From assembly GCF_039543385.1 (NCBI RefSeq), contig NZ_BAABJQ010000001.1:434001-498000 (forward strand): a stretch of DNA of 64,000 nucleotides, in the 5' to 3' direction. Source of the stretch: Rugosimonospora acidiphila. GTDB lineage: Bacteria > Actinomycetota > Actinomycetes > Mycobacteriales > Micromonosporaceae. This document shows, one piece after another, positions 22,227 to 30,929 of the stretch (positions are counted from its first letter, which is position 1; each line of letters opens with the position of its first letter). Under the pieces are notes generated by a model. The model made no database searches and was not told the origin of the DNA. It was given only the letters and a program-made list of their open reading frames with translations. Both the position numbers and the translations under genes were made by a program.

Positions 22227-23420
22227 GTGGCGAAGGCGAAGTTCGAGCGGACTAAGCCGCACGTCAACATCGGCACCATCGGTCACATTGACCACGGGAA
22301 GACGACGCTGACCGCGGCCATCACGAAGGTCCTGCACGACAAGATGCCGGATCTCAACCCGTACACGCCGTTCGACGAGATCGACAAGGCGCCGGAAGAG
22401 AAGGCCCGCGGCATCACCATCTCGATCGCACACGTCGAGTACCAGACCGAGGCGCGGCACTACGCCCACGTCGACTGCCCTGGTCACGCCGACTACATCA
22501 AGAACATGATCACCGGTGCCGCCCAGATGGACGGCGCGATCCTGGTCGTGGCCGCCACCGACGGCCCGATGCCGCAGACCCGCGAGCACGTGCTGCTGGC
22601 CCGTCAGGTCGGCGTTCCCTACATCGTCGTGGCGCTCAACAAGAGCGACATGGTCGACGATGAGGAGCTGCTCGAGCTGGTCGAGCTCGAGGTGCGCGAG
22701 CTGCTCTCGAGCCAGGAGTACCCGGGCGACGACCTGCCGGTCATCCGCGTCTCGGCGCTCAAGGCGCTCGAGGGCGACCCGGAGTGGGCGGACAAGCTCA
22801 TGGAGCTGATGAACGCGGTTGACACCGCGATTCCGCAGCCCGAGCGGGAGACCGAGAAGCCGTTCCTCATGCCCATCGAGGACGTCTTCACGATCACCGG
22901 TCGCGGTACGGTCGTCACCGGCCGTTGCGAGCGTGGCATCCTCAAGCCGAACGAGGAGGTCGAGATCGTCGGCATCAAGCCGAAGTCGATGCGGACCGTC
23001 GTCACCGGTATCGAGATGTTCCGCAAGCTGCTCGACGAGGCTCGTGCCGGTGAGAACGTCGGCCTCCTGCTGCGCGGTATCAAGCGCGAGGACGTCGAGC
23101 GCGGCATGGTCGTGGTGAAGCCGGGCACGAACACCCCGCACACCGAGTTCGAGGGGACCGTCTACATCCTCTCGAAGGAGGAGGGTGGCCGGCACACCCC
23201 GTTCTTCCAGAACTACCGTCCGCAGTTCTACTTCCGGACCACGGACGTCACCGGCGTCGTCACGCTGCCCGAGGGCACCGAGATGGTCATGCCCGGTGAC
23301 AACACTTCGATGACGGTTCAGCTCATCCAGCCGATCGCGATGGAGGAAGGCCTCAAGTTCGCGATCCGGGAGGGTGGCCGTACCGTCGGCGCCGGTCGGG
23401 TCACCAAGATCCTTAAGTGA
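22227..23420 (+). CDS. tuf: Elongation factor Tu
   Basis: A 397-residue EF-Tu, which delivers aminoacyl-tRNA to the ribosome. GTPase motifs: GHIDHGKTT (19-27), RGITI (61-65), DCPGH (83-87) and NKSD (138-141). Domains 2 and 3 follow, with RGTVVTGRCERG and the C-terminal GGRTVGAGRVTKILK. The GTG start has AGGAGG nine bases upstream, the strongest ribosome-binding site in this operon, fitting its high expression. The 105-nt gap from fusA may hold an additional promoter, though none is clear. A stem-loop terminator follows. Confidence 0.98.
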   Translation: MAKAKFERTKPHVNIGTIGHIDHGKTTLTAAITKVLHDKMPDLNPYTPFDEIDKAPEEKARGITISIAHVEYQTEARHYAHVDCPGHADYIKNMITGAAQMDGAILVVAATDGPMPQTREHVLLARQVGVPYIVVALNKSDMVDDEELLELVELEVRELLSSQEYPGDDLPVIRVSALKALEGDPEWADKLMELMNAVDTAIPQPERETEKPFLMPIEDVFTITGRGTVVTGRCERGILKPNEEVEIVGIKPKSMRTVVTGIEMFRKLLDEARAGENVGLLLRGIKREDVERGMVVVKPGTNTPHTEFEGTVYILSKEEGGRHTPFFQNYRPQFYFRTTDVTGVVTLPEGTEMVMPGDNTSMTVQLIQPIAMEEGLKFAIREGGRTVGAGRVTKILK

Positions 23421-23442
23421 CCTGAGCTACCCGGATTTTGTG

Positions 23443-23513
23443 GCCGTACGGCAGTACGGCATACTGAACAGGTTGTGCTCAGCGCGGGGTGGCCGATCTC
23501 GGTCGGCCACCCC
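23443..23513 (+). terminator. Hairpins terminating the str operon
   Basis: A small perfect repeat GCCGTAC-GGCA-GTACGGC (23443-23460) is followed by an 11-bp stem GGGGTGGCCGA/TCGGCCACCCC (23486-23513) with a TCTCGG loop. Confidence 0.65.
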
Positions 23514-23681
23514 CGTGTGGCGCCCGGTCGCTCGGGCGCTTCGCGATCACCGCAGTCGGTTCGCCGGCCCGTAGGGGCTTGTGGGCCACGGACGAAACGC
23601 CGCTCGTAGGCGATCCAGTCAGGATCTCCGACGCCGCCAGACAGCTCCGGATCACGGGGCGGAGCCTGGCTCCTAAAGGCG

Positions 23682-23706
23682 ACACGCCCGACCGCGGGGG
23701 TCGGTA
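23682..23706 (+). promoter_or_regulatory. Leader element shared with the str operon, copy 2 (rpsJ)
   Basis: Identical to 18997-19021 except for one C/T difference, which here restores a perfect CCGACC/GGTCGG stem with a GCGGG loop. It lies 94 nt before the rpsJ ATG. The surrounding ~370 nt between tuf and rpsJ hold no other recognisable gene. Confidence 0.65.
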
Positions 23707-23800
23707 CAAAGCGGGACGGGATTCGACCGGGGCCGAAGACGGGCGCCGGCGGGCGCAGGCCCGCACAACAGCGGCATCGAGAGAAGGAACAGAAGCCACT

Positions 23801-24109
23801 ATGGCGGGACAGAAGATCCGCATCCGGCTCAAGGCCTATGACCATGAGGTCGTCGACTCCTCGGCCAGGAAGATCGTGGAGACGGTGACTCGTACCGGGG
23901 CGCAGGTCGCAGGCCCGGTGCCGCTGCCCACGGAGATCAATCGCTTCTGCGTGATTCGCTCGCCCCACAAGTACAAGGACTCGCGCGAGCACTTCGAGAT
24001 GCGTACGCACAAGCGTCTGATCGACATCATCGACCCGACGCCGAAGACGGTCGACTCGCTGATGCGCCTCGACCTCCCGGCGGGCGTCGACATCGAGATC
24101 AAGCTGTAG
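23801..24109 (+). CDS. rpsJ: 30S ribosomal protein S10
   Basis: A 102-residue S10, first gene of the S10 operon. It is also NusE, binding NusB and NusG to couple transcription and translation. Family sequence includes [35 protein letters not shown] and [16 protein letters not shown]. The frame is open upstream to 23489, but the ATG at 23801 gives the family-length protein and has AAGGA ~13 bases ahead. rplC follows after 14 nt. The leader carries the element shared with rpsL. Confidence 0.97.
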
Positions 24110-24123
24110 TAGGGACTCGACTA

Positions 24124-24777
24124 ATGGACAGGCAAGTCAAGGGGATCCTGGGCGCCAAGCTCGGCATGACCCAGGTCTGGGACAACAACCGCGTCGTCCC
24201 GGTGACCGTGGTGCAGGCCGGCCCGTGCGTCGTGACCCAGGTCCGCACCCCCGACAAGGACGGCTACTCGGCGGTCCAGCTCGCGTACGGCGCGATCGAC
24301 CCGCGCAAGGTGACCAAGCCCAAGGCCGGGCACTACGCCAAGGCGAACGTGGCGCCGCGCCGACACATCGTCGAGCTGCGCACCAACGACGCGGGCGAGT
24401 ACGAGCTGGGCGCTGAGGTCACCGTCGAGGCGTTTGAGGTCGGTCAGCCGATCGACGTGACCGGACGGACCAAGGGCAAGGGCTTCGCCGGTGTGATGAA
24501 GCGGCACGGCTTCCACGGCCTGCGCGCCAGCCACGGTGTCGAGCGCAAGCACCGCTCGCCCGGCTCGATTGGCGCCTGCGCCACTCCCGGCCGGGTATTC
24601 AAGGGCGTCCGGATGGCCGGCCGCATGGGTGGCGTGCGCTACACCGTGCAGAACCTGACCATCCAGGCGGTCGACCCGGAGAACAACCTGATCCTGGTCA
24701 AGGGCGCCGTACCGGGCCCGAAGGGCGCGCTCGTGCTCGTGCGCAGCGCCGCCAAGAAGGGTGGTGCGACGAAGTGA
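24124..24777 (+). CDS. rplC: 50S ribosomal protein L3
   Basis: A 217-residue L3, an early assembly protein with a loop reaching the peptidyl-transferase centre. Recognisable parts are GILGAKLGMTQVWD near the start, GFAGVMKRHGFHG, RSPGSIGACATPGRVFKG and AGRMGG. The start ATG lies in GACTAATGG, with GTAGGGA upstream. Its stop overlaps the GTG of rplD (GTGA), so the two are translationally coupled. Confidence 0.97.
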   Translation: MDRQVKGILGAKLGMTQVWDNNRVVPVTVVQAGPCVVTQVRTPDKDGYSAVQLAYGAIDPRKVTKPKAGHYAKANVAPRRHIVELRTNDAGEYELGAEVTVEAFEVGQPIDVTGRTKGKGFAGVMKRHGFHGLRASHGVERKHRSPGSIGACATPGRVFKGVRMAGRMGGVRYTVQNLTIQAVDPENNLILVKGAVPGPKGALVLVRSAAKKGGATK

Positions 24778-25463
24778 CCACGGTAGACGTCATCAACGGC
24801 GAGGGCACCAAGACCCGTTCGGTCGAGCTCCCCGCGGACATTTTCGACGCGCAGGCCAACATCCCGCTCATGCACCAGGTGGTGGTGGCCCAGCTGGCCG
24901 CCGCCCGGCAGGGCACGCACAAGGCCAAGAGCCGCGGCGAGGTGTCCGGTGGCGGCAGGAAGCCGTACAAGCAGAAGGGCACCGGCCGGGCCCGGCAGGG
25001 TTCGACCCGCGCGCCGCAGTTCACCGGCGGTGGTGTGGTGCACGGCCCGGTGCCGCGCGACTACAGCCAGCGGACCCCGAAGAAGATGAAGGCCGCCGCC
25101 CTGCGTGGCGCCCTGTCTGACCGGGCCCGCGGCGGCCACCTGCATCTGGTCGAGTCCTTCGTGGACACCGAGCGGCCCTCGACCAAGACCGCGCTCGGCG
25201 TGCTGAGCAAGGTCACCGAGTCCAAGCGCGTGTTGGTCGTACTGACCGCCGAGGACGAGAACAACTGGCTTTCGCTGCGCAACGTGCCGACCGTGCACCT
25301 GATCGAGGCCGGCCAGCTCAACACGTACGACGTCCTGGTCGCCGATGACGTGGTCTTCACCGCCGCGGCGCTGGACGAGTTCCTCGGCCTGCCGCTGACG
25401 GTCAGCGCGACCGCCGCTTCCGGCGAGGCCCAGGACGCAGCCAGCGAGGAGGACGGGCAGTGA
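24774..25463 (+). CDS. rplD: 50S ribosomal protein L4
   Basis: A 229-residue L4, which lines the exit tunnel. The tunnel loop region reads GGGRKPYKQKGTGRARQGS followed by APQFTGGGVVHGP, where macrolide-resistance changes occur in other bacteria; no deviation is obvious. A C-terminal Ala/Ser/Glu tail (ASGEAQDAASEEDGQ) extends past the core. The GTG start overlaps the rplC stop, and its own stop overlaps the GTG of rplW in the same way. L4 autoregulates the S10 operon in E. coli; nothing here shows that mechanism. Confidence 0.96.
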   Translation: MTTVDVINGEGTKTRSVELPADIFDAQANIPLMHQVVVAQLAAARQGTHKAKSRGEVSGGGRKPYKQKGTGRARQGSTRAPQFTGGGVVHGPVPRDYSQRTPKKMKAAALRGALSDRARGGHLHLVESFVDTERPSTKTALGVLSKVTESKRVLVVLTAEDENNWLSLRNVPTVHLIEAGQLNTYDVLVADDVVFTAAALDEFLGLPLTVSATAASGEAQDAASEEDGQ

Positions 25464-25762
25464 CCACGATCGCCGACCCGCGCGACGTCATTTTCGCGCC
25501 GGTGGTCTCGGAGAAGAGCTACAGCGAGCTCAACAAGAACTGGTACACGTTCCTCGTGCACCCGGACGCGAACAAGACCGAGATCAAGATCGCTATTCAG
25601 CAGATCTTCAACGTCCGCGTCGAGACGGTGAACACGCTGAACCGCCAGGGCAAGCGCAAGCGCACGCGTACCGGCGTTGGAAAGCGCAAGGACACGAAGC
25701 GCGCGATCGTGAAGCTCGTCGACGGTGACCGCATTGAGGCCTTCGGCGGCCCGGTGAGCTAG
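25460..25762 (+). CDS. rplW: 50S ribosomal protein L23
   Basis: A 100-residue L23, located at the tunnel exit and the docking point for trigger factor and SRP. Family signatures: RDVIFAPVVSEKSY, YTFLVHPDANKTEIKIAI and VNTLNRQGKRKR. The GTG start overlaps the rplD stop by four bases, and both rplD and rplW begin GTGACCAC. rplB begins 13 nt after the stop. Confidence 0.97.
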   Translation: MTTIADPRDVIFAPVVSEKSYSELNKNWYTFLVHPDANKTEIKIAIQQIFNVRVETVNTLNRQGKRKRTRTGVGKRKDTKRAIVKLVDGDRIEAFGGPVS

Positions 25763-25775
25763 GGGTTTATCGATA

Positions 25776-26615
25776 ATGGCTATCCGTAAGTACAAGCCGA
25801 CCACGCCCGGTCGCCGTGGCGCGAGTGTCGCCGACTTCGCCGAGGTCACCCGGTCGACGCCGGAGAAGTCGCTGCTCGCCCCGCTGCACAGCAAGGGCGG
25901 GCGCAACGCCCACGGCCGGATCACGACCCGCCACCAGGGCGGCGGCCACAAGCGCCAGTACCGTCTGATCGACTTCAAGCGGGTCGACAAGGACGGCGTA
26001 CCGGCCAAGGTCGCTCACATCGAGTACGACCCGAACCGCACCGCGCGCATCGCGCTGCTGCACTACGCCGACGGCGAGAAGCGCTACATCATCGCGCCGA
26101 AGGACCTCAAGCAGGGCGACCGCGTCGAGTCCGGCGTTCGCGCGGACATCAAGCCGGGCAACAACCTGCCGCTGCGCAACATCCCGGTCGGCACCACGGT
26201 GCACGCCGTGGAGCTGCGCCCGGGCGGCGGGGCCAAGCTGGCCCGCTCGGCCGGCGTCGGCATCCAGCTGCTCGGCCGCGAGGCTGACTACGCCACGCTG
26301 CGCATGCCGTCCGGCGAGATCCGGCGGGTGTCGGTGTCCTGCCGGGCCACGGTTGGCGAGATCGGCAACGCCGACCAGTCAAACATCAACTGGGGCAAGG
26401 CCGGCCGGATGCGGTGGAAGGGCAAGCGCCCGACCGTCCGTGGTGTCGCGATGAACCCGATCGACCACCCGCACGGTGGTGGTGAGGGTAAGACCTCCGG
26501 TGGCCGCCACCCGGTCAACCCGAACGGTAAGCCCGAGGGCCGCACCCGTCGCAAGGGCAAGCCGAGCGACCGGCTGATCGTCCGCCGCCGCTACGCCAAC
26601 CGCAAGCGCGGCTGA
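25776..26615 (+). CDS. rplB: 50S ribosomal protein L2
   Basis: A 279-residue L2, the large conserved protein needed for peptidyl-transferase activity and subunit association. The typical N-terminus AIRKYKPTTPGRR, LLAPLHSKGGRN, the OB-fold and SH3-like domains, and the C-terminal GVAMNPIDHPHGGGEG with its conserved His are all present. The ATG follows AGGGG by ~10 bases. rpsS is 18 nt downstream. Confidence 0.98.
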   Translation: MAIRKYKPTTPGRRGASVADFAEVTRSTPEKSLLAPLHSKGGRNAHGRITTRHQGGGHKRQYRLIDFKRVDKDGVPAKVAHIEYDPNRTARIALLHYADGEKRYIIAPKDLKQGDRVESGVRADIKPGNNLPLRNIPVGTTVHAVELRPGGGAKLARSAGVGIQLLGREADYATLRMPSGEIRRVSVSCRATVGEIGNADQSNINWGKAGRMRWKGKRPTVRGVAMNPIDHPHGGGEGKTSGGRHPVNPNGKPEGRTRRKGKPSDRLIVRRRYANRKRG

Positions 26616-26633
26616 GGAAGGTTCTGAGTAGAT

Positions 26634-26915
26634 ATGCCTCGCAGCCTGAAGAAGGGCCCGTTCGTCGACGACCACCTCATGAAGAAGGTGGAAGCGCAGA
26701 ACGACAGGAACTCCAAGAACGTCATCAAGACCTGGTCGCGGCGGTCGACGATCACCCCGGAGATGCTCGGGCACACGATCGCCGTACACGACGGGCGCAA
26801 GCACGTGCCGGTGTACGTGAGCGAGTCGATGGTCGGCCACAAGCTCGGCGAGTTCGCTCTGACCCGCACGTTCAAGGGTCACGAGAAGGACGACCGCAAG
26901 AGCCGGCGCCGGTAA
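26634..26915 (+). CDS. rpsS: 30S ribosomal protein S19
   Basis: A 93-residue S19 of the small-subunit head, which forms a complex with S13 near the A-site finger. The sequence PRSLKKGPFVDDHLMKKV, WSRRSTITPEMLGHTIAVH and VGHKLGEFALTRTFKGH is typical. GGAAGG precedes the ATG at long spacing. It lies between rplB and rplV in the canonical S10 order. Confidence 0.97.
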   Translation: MPRSLKKGPFVDDHLMKKVEAQNDRNSKNVIKTWSRRSTITPEMLGHTIAVHDGRKHVPVYVSESMVGHKLGEFALTRTFKGHEKDDRKSRRR

Positions 26916-26948
26916 GCGGATCAGCGGATAGTTAGGTAAGGACACCCG

Positions 26949-27482
26949 ATGCCAACGAAGAGCGAAGTCGCGCTGCCCGGCGCTCGTGCGGTTGCCAGGC
27001 ACGTGCGCATCTCCGCGACTAAGGCGCGCCGCGTGGTCGACCTCGTCCGCGGCATGCCCGCGAAGGACGCGCTGACCGTGCTGCAGTTCGCGCCGCAGGC
27101 CGCCAGCGAGCCCGTGTACAAGGTGCTGGCCTCGGCCATTGCTAACGCGGAGAACAACGAGCGGCTCGACCCGGACTCGCTGCTGGTCAGCGAGGCCTAC
27201 GTCGACGAGGGCCCCACGCTCAAGCGGTTCCGGCCGCGGGCGCAGGGCCGCGCGTACCGGATCCGCAAGCGCACCTGCCACATCACCATCGCGGTGGAGT
27301 CGGTTCAGGCAGCGCCGATCCGGCCCGTGAAGCAGGCGAGCGCCCCGGCCGCGGCCCCCGTGGCCGAGGACGCCGAGGCGAGCACCACGGCCCCCGCGAA
27401 GAAGGCGGCCAAGAAGGCTCCGGCAAAGAAGGCCGCCGCCACGAACACCCCAGCGGCGGCTGCCGAGGAGGAGACCGAGTAA
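26949..27482 (+). CDS. rplV: 50S ribosomal protein L22 with lysine/alanine-rich tail
   Basis: L22 contacts all 23S domains, and its hairpin lines the exit tunnel. The core (~115 residues: ARHVRISATKARRVVDLVRG, FRPRAQGRAYRIRKRTCHI) is complete. A tail of ~60 residues follows that is rich in Ala, Pro and Lys (APAKKAAKKAPAKKAA) and ends in EEETE. The total of 177 residues compares with ~110 in E. coli. AAGGA lies six bases before the ATG. The stop TAA shares one base with the ATG of rpsC (TAATG), so they are coupled. Confidence 0.96.
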   Translation: MPTKSEVALPGARAVARHVRISATKARRVVDLVRGMPAKDALTVLQFAPQAASEPVYKVLASAIANAENNERLDPDSLLVSEAYVDEGPTLKRFRPRAQGRAYRIRKRTCHITIAVESVQAAPIRPVKQASAPAAAPVAEDAEASTTAPAKKAAKKAPAKKAAATNTPAAAAEEETE

Positions 27483-28333
27483 TGGGTCAGAAGGTTCACC
27501 CGCACGGGTTCCGGCTCGGCATTTCGACGGACTGGAAGAGCCGCTGGTACGCCGACAAGCTCTACAAGGACTACATCGCCGAGGACGTGAAGATCCGGCG
27601 GATGATGTCCCGGGGCCTGGAGCGGGCCGGCATCTCCAAGGTGGACATCGAGCGCACCCGGGACCGGGTCCGCATCGACATCCACACGGCCCGTCCGGGC
27701 ATCGTCATCGGCCGTAAGGGCGCCGAGGCGGACCGGATCCGGGGCGAGCTGGAGAAGCTGACCGGCAAGCAGGTCCAGCTGAACATCCTCGAGGTGAAGA
27801 GCCCCGAGTCGGATGCCCAGCTGGTCGCGCAGGGCATCGCCGAGCAGCTGTCCAGCCGGGTCAGCTTCCGGCGGGCGATGCGCAAGGCCATGCAGTCGGC
27901 GATGAAGAACCCGGTCGTCAAGGGCATCCGGGTGCAGTGCGCCGGTCGCCTGGGCGGCGCGGAGATGTCGCGTAGCGAGTTCTACCGCGAGGGTCGGGTG
28001 CCGCTGCACACGCTGCGGGCCAACATCGAGTACGGCTTCTTCGAGGCGCGTACCACCTTCGGCCGGATCGGCGTGAAGGTCTGGATCTACAAGGGCGACG
28101 CCGTACCGGGTCGTGAGGCCCCGGCCGAGACCGGCCCGTCGCGCCCGCGCCGTGAGCGTGGCGACCGGCCGGAGCGTCCGCGCCGGCTGCGTTCGGGATC
28201 GTCGGGCACCACGGCCGGCGGTACCGAGGCGGGTCGCGCGGCGGCCGAGCCGACCACCACGGGTGGCCCGGTCGCGGTGAGTACCGAAGCTGGCGAGGCC
28301 GCGGCCGCGCCGGTAGAGCAGCAGGAGGGCTGA
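27482..28333 (+). CDS. rpsC: 30S ribosomal protein S3
   Basis: A 283-residue S3, at the mRNA entry channel with helicase-assisting activity. The N-terminal MGQKVHPHGFRLGI, the type II KH domain with GRKGAEADRIRGELEKL, and the C-terminal domain GRLGGAEMSRSEFYREGRVP are intact. Beyond ~215 there is an Arg/Pro- then Ala/Glu-rich extension of ~65 residues. The start overlaps the rplV stop by one base. rplP begins three bases after its stop. Confidence 0.97.
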   Translation: MGQKVHPHGFRLGISTDWKSRWYADKLYKDYIAEDVKIRRMMSRGLERAGISKVDIERTRDRVRIDIHTARPGIVIGRKGAEADRIRGELEKLTGKQVQLNILEVKSPESDAQLVAQGIAEQLSSRVSFRRAMRKAMQSAMKNPVVKGIRVQCAGRLGGAEMSRSEFYREGRVPLHTLRANIEYGFFEARTTFGRIGVKVWIYKGDAVPGREAPAETGPSRPRRERGDRPERPRRLRSGSSGTTAGGTEAGRAAAEPTTTGGPVAVSTEAGEAAAAPVEQQEG

Positions 28334-28336
28334 AAG

Positions 28337-28762
28337 ATGCTGATGCCGCGTAAGCCCCCGAAGGGCTTCCGCAAGCCGCACCACCCGGACCGGCACGGTG
28401 CGGCGAAGGGCGGTACTCGGGTGGCGTTCGGCGAGTTTGGCATCCAGGCGCTTGAGCCGGCGTACGTGACGAACCGCCAGATCGAGGCCGCTCGTATCGC
28501 TATGAACCGGCACATCCGTCGTGGTGGCAAGGTCTGGATCACCATCTTCCCGGACCAGGCGATCACCAAGAAGCCGGCCGAAACCCGGATGGGTTCCGGT
28601 AAGGGTTCGCCGGAGTGGTGGGTCGCGAACGTCAAGCCGGGTCGGATCCTGTTTGAGATGTCCTTCCCGAACGAGTCGATCGCGCGTGAGGCACTGCGTC
28701 GCGCCATTCACAAGCTTCCGATGAAGTGCCGCATCGTTACACGCGAAGGGGCTGAAGGCTGA
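28337..28762 (+). CDS. rplP: 50S ribosomal protein L16
   Basis: A 141-residue L16 near the A-site tRNA elbow, needed for peptidyl-transferase-centre maturation. Typical sequences: MLMPRKPPKGFRKPHHPDRH, FGIQALEPAYVTNRQIEAAR, RGGKVWITIFPDQ and MGSGKGSPEWWVANVKPG. The start follows GGAGGGCTGAAAG. The last base of the stop overlaps the ATG of rpmC (TGATG). Confidence 0.97.
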   Translation: MLMPRKPPKGFRKPHHPDRHGAAKGGTRVAFGEFGIQALEPAYVTNRQIEAARIAMNRHIRRGGKVWITIFPDQAITKKPAETRMGSGKGSPEWWVANVKPGRILFEMSFPNESIAREALRRAIHKLPMKCRIVTREGAEG

Positions 28763-28998
28763 TGGCAGCGGGCACCACCGCCGTCGAGCTGCGTGAGCTA
28801 TCCGAGGACGACCTCGTCACGCGGCTGCGAGAGGCCAAGGCTGAGCTGTTCAACCTGCGCGTGCAGGGTGCCACCGGGCAGCTGGACAACAACCGGCGGC
28901 TGCAGGTCGTCCGCCGGGAGATTGCCCGGATCTACACGATCATGCGGGAGCGCGAGCTGGGTCTTTCGGCCGCACCGACTGAGGTAGTTGAGGCATGA
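28762..28998 (+). CDS. rpmC: 50S ribosomal protein L29
   Basis: A 78-residue L29, a two-helix protein beside the tunnel exit that interacts with L23 and trigger factor. ELRELSEDDLVTRLREAKAE, then FNLRVQGATGQLDNNRRL, is the family pattern. Both ends overlap neighbours (TGATG with rplP, ATGA with rpsQ), so rplP-rpmC-rpsQ should be translationally coupled. Confidence 0.96.
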   Translation: MAAGTTAVELRELSEDDLVTRLREAKAELFNLRVQGATGQLDNNRRLQVVRREIARIYTIMRERELGLSAAPTEVVEA

Positions 28999-29297
28999 GC
29001 AACGAGACGCAAGAGGGCACTGTCGCGGCGGCCGAGGAGACTGCGGCGCGTAACCGCCGCAAGGTCCGCGAGGGCTACGTGGTCAGCGACAAGATGGACA
29101 AGACGGTTGTCGTCGAGGTCGAGGACCGGGTCAAGCACGCGCTGTACGGCAAGGTTCTTCGCCGTACCAGCAAGCTGAAGGCGCACGACGAGCAGAACGC
29201 GTGCGGCATCGGCGACCGGGTCCTGTTGATGGAGACGCGTCCGCTGTCCGCGACCAAGCGGTGGCGGATCGTGGAGATCCTCGAGAAGGCCAAGTGA
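28995..29297 (+). CDS. rpsQ: 30S ribosomal protein S17
   Basis: A 100-residue S17, an early-binding OB-fold protein of the 5' domain of 16S rRNA. The core starts at RNRRKVREGYVVSDKMDKTV and contains HALYGKVLRRTSKLKAHDE and GDRVLLMETRPLSATKRW. A ~20-residue acidic N-terminal extension precedes it. The start overlaps rpmC by four bases. A 101-nt gap with a small GC-rich hairpin separates it from rplN, the usual S10/spc boundary. Confidence 0.96.
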   Translation: MSNETQEGTVAAAEETAARNRRKVREGYVVSDKMDKTVVVEVEDRVKHALYGKVLRRTSKLKAHDEQNACGIGDRVLLMETRPLSATKRWRIVEILEKAK

Positions 29298-29398
29298 CCG
29301 AGCGAGCTCACCAGAGCGAGCGGATTCACCAGTAGGCAACGTTCCGCCAAGCTCCGCCGTCGCCGGCGGCGGAGAACTGGCAGACATAGGAGAATGAC

Positions 29399-29767
29399 GT
29401 GATCCAGCAGGAGACGCGGCTACGCGTCGCCGACAACACCGGAGCCCGGGAGATTCTGTGCATCCGGGTGCTCGGCGGCTCCGGTCGGCGCTACGCCAGT
29501 ATCGGCGATGTCATCGTGGCCACCGTCAAGGACGCCATCCCTGGTGCGGGTGTGAAGAAGGGCGACGTCGTCAAGGCGGTCGTCGTGCGCACCGCCAAGG
29601 AGAGGCGCCGTCCGGACGGCTCGTACATCCGCTTCGACGAGAACGCCGCCGTCATCATCAGGGACGGTGGCGACCCGCGGGGTACCCGCATCTTCGGCCC
29701 GGTGGGTCGTGAGCTGCGGGACAAGCGGTTCATGAAGATCATCTCGCTCGCACCGGAGGTGTTGTAG
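29399..29767 (+). CDS. rplN: 50S ribosomal protein L14
   Basis: A 122-residue L14, at the subunit interface (bridge B5/B8) and the binding surface for silencing factor RsfS. IQQETRLRVADNTGAREILCIRVLGG, KAVVVRT and NAAVIIRDGGDPRGTRIFGP are typical. The GTG has AGGAG seven bases upstream. rplX begins two bases after the stop, with its Shine-Dalgarno sequence inside the rplN end. It is first gene of the spc-type cluster. Confidence 0.97.
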   Translation: MIQQETRLRVADNTGAREILCIRVLGGSGRRYASIGDVIVATVKDAIPGAGVKKGDVVKAVVVRTAKERRRPDGSYIRFDENAAVIIRDGGDPRGTRIFGPVGRELRDKRFMKIISLAPEVL

Positions 29768-29769
29768 CC

Positions 29770-30084
29770 GTGAAGGTCAAGAAGGGCGACACGGTTATCG
29801 TCATCGCCGGCCGGGACAAGGGCGTGAAGGGTCGCGTCATCGCGGCCTACCCGCGCCTGGACAAGGTCCTCGTCGAGGGCGTGAACCGGGTCAAGAAGCA
29901 CACCCGTATTCAGACCACTCAGCGTGGCGCCAAGACCGGAGGCATCGTCACCCAGGAGGCACCGATCCACGTCTCCAACGTGATGGTCGTCGATTCGGAT
30001 GGTGCGCCGACCCGTATCGGCTACCGCATCGACGAAAACGGCTCGAAGATCCGCGTTGCGCGCCGTTCCGGTAAGGACCTGTGA
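29770..30084 (+). CDS. rplX: 50S ribosomal protein L24
   Basis: A 104-residue L24, an assembly initiator with an N-terminal KOW motif (KVKKGDTVIVIAGRDKG), followed by GVNRVKKHTRI and EAPIHVSNVMVVD. The GTG start has GGAGGTG upstream within the end of rplN. Its TGA shares a base with the ATG of rplE. Confidence 0.97.
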   Translation: MKVKKGDTVIVIAGRDKGVKGRVIAAYPRLDKVLVEGVNRVKKHTRIQTTQRGAKTGGIVTQEAPIHVSNVMVVDSDGAPTRIGYRIDENGSKIRVARRSGKDL

Positions 30085-30683
30085 TGACTGACGTTCAGAC
30101 TCGAAGCGACGCTACCGCCGCGCCCATGCCGCGCCTGAAGGCGCGGTACCGCTCCGAGGTAGCGGCCAAGATGCGCGAGCAGTACGGCTACGGCAACCCG
30201 ATGCAGGTGCCCGGGCTGGTGAAGATCGTCGTCAACATGGGTGTGGGCGAGGCTGCCCGCGACGCCAAGTTGATCGACGGTGCCGTCCGCGACCTGGCCG
30301 CTATCACCGGCCAGAAGCCGCAGGTACGCCGGGCCACCAAGTCGATCGCGCAGTTCAAGCTGCGTGAGGGCATGCCGATCGGCGCCAAGGTGACCCTGCG
30401 CGGCGACCGGATGTGGGAGTTCCTGGACCGCCTGCTGTCCATCGCCCTGCCGCGTATCCGTGACTTCCGGGGCCTGGACGGCCGCAAGCTGGACGGCCAC
30501 GGCAACTACACGTTCGGTCTGACCGAGCAGTCGGTGTTCCACGAGATCGACCAGGACCGGATCGATCGCACCAGGGGCATGGACATCACCGTGGTGACCA
30601 CCGCGCGCACGGACGCGGAGGGGCGGCAGCTGCTCAAGCTGCTCGGCTTCCCGTTCCGTGAGGACCAGAGCAAGGAGAGCTGA
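30084..30683 (+). CDS. rplE: 50S ribosomal protein L5
   Basis: A 199-residue L5, part of the 5S rRNA particle and bridge B1b. The family core PRLKARYRSEVAAKMREQYGY, VVNMGVGEAARDAKLI and TGQKPQVRRATKSIAQFKLR, and the C-terminal GMDITVVTTARTDAEGRQLL, are present. A GTG at 30081 is also in frame, but the ATG at 30084 sits six bases after AAGGA and is preferred. rpsZ begins one base after the stop. Confidence 0.96.
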   Translation: MTDVQTRSDATAAPMPRLKARYRSEVAAKMREQYGYGNPMQVPGLVKIVVNMGVGEAARDAKLIDGAVRDLAAITGQKPQVRRATKSIAQFKLREGMPIGAKVTLRGDRMWEFLDRLLSIALPRIRDFRGLDGRKLDGHGNYTFGLTEQSVFHEIDQDRIDRTRGMDITVVTTARTDAEGRQLLKLLGFPFREDQSKES

Positions 30684-30684
30684 C

Positions 30685-30870
30685 ATGGCCAAGAAGGCGC
30701 TGATCAACAAGGCTGCCGCGAAGCCGAAGTTCTCGGTGCGCGCGTACACCCGCTGCCAGCGGTGCGGACGGCCCAAGGCGGTCTACCGCAAGTTCGGTCT
30801 GTGCCGCGTGTGCATCCGGGAGATGGCCCATCGTGGCGAACTCCCCGGCGTATCGAAGGCTTCCTGGTAG
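30685..30870 (+). CDS. rpsZ: 30S ribosomal protein S14, zinc-binding type Z
   Basis: A 61-residue S14 of the short zinc type. The two cysteine pairs CQRC and CRVC form the zinc site, and AKKALINKAAAKPKFSVRAYTRC precedes them as in actinobacterial type Z proteins. AAGGAG lies ahead of the ATG at 30685; an upstream in-frame ATG at 30658 is inside rplE and is not favoured. It is essential for assembly of the small-subunit head. The following 59-nt gap leads to rpsH. Confidence 0.96.
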   Translation: MAKKALINKAAAKPKFSVRAYTRCQRCGRPKAVYRKFGLCRVCIREMAHRGELPGVSKASW

Positions 30871-30929
30871 ATGACTCTTCGCCGCAGGCCCGGCCAAGGG
30901 AACCACGGCGAGAAAGGTAAGACCTGACC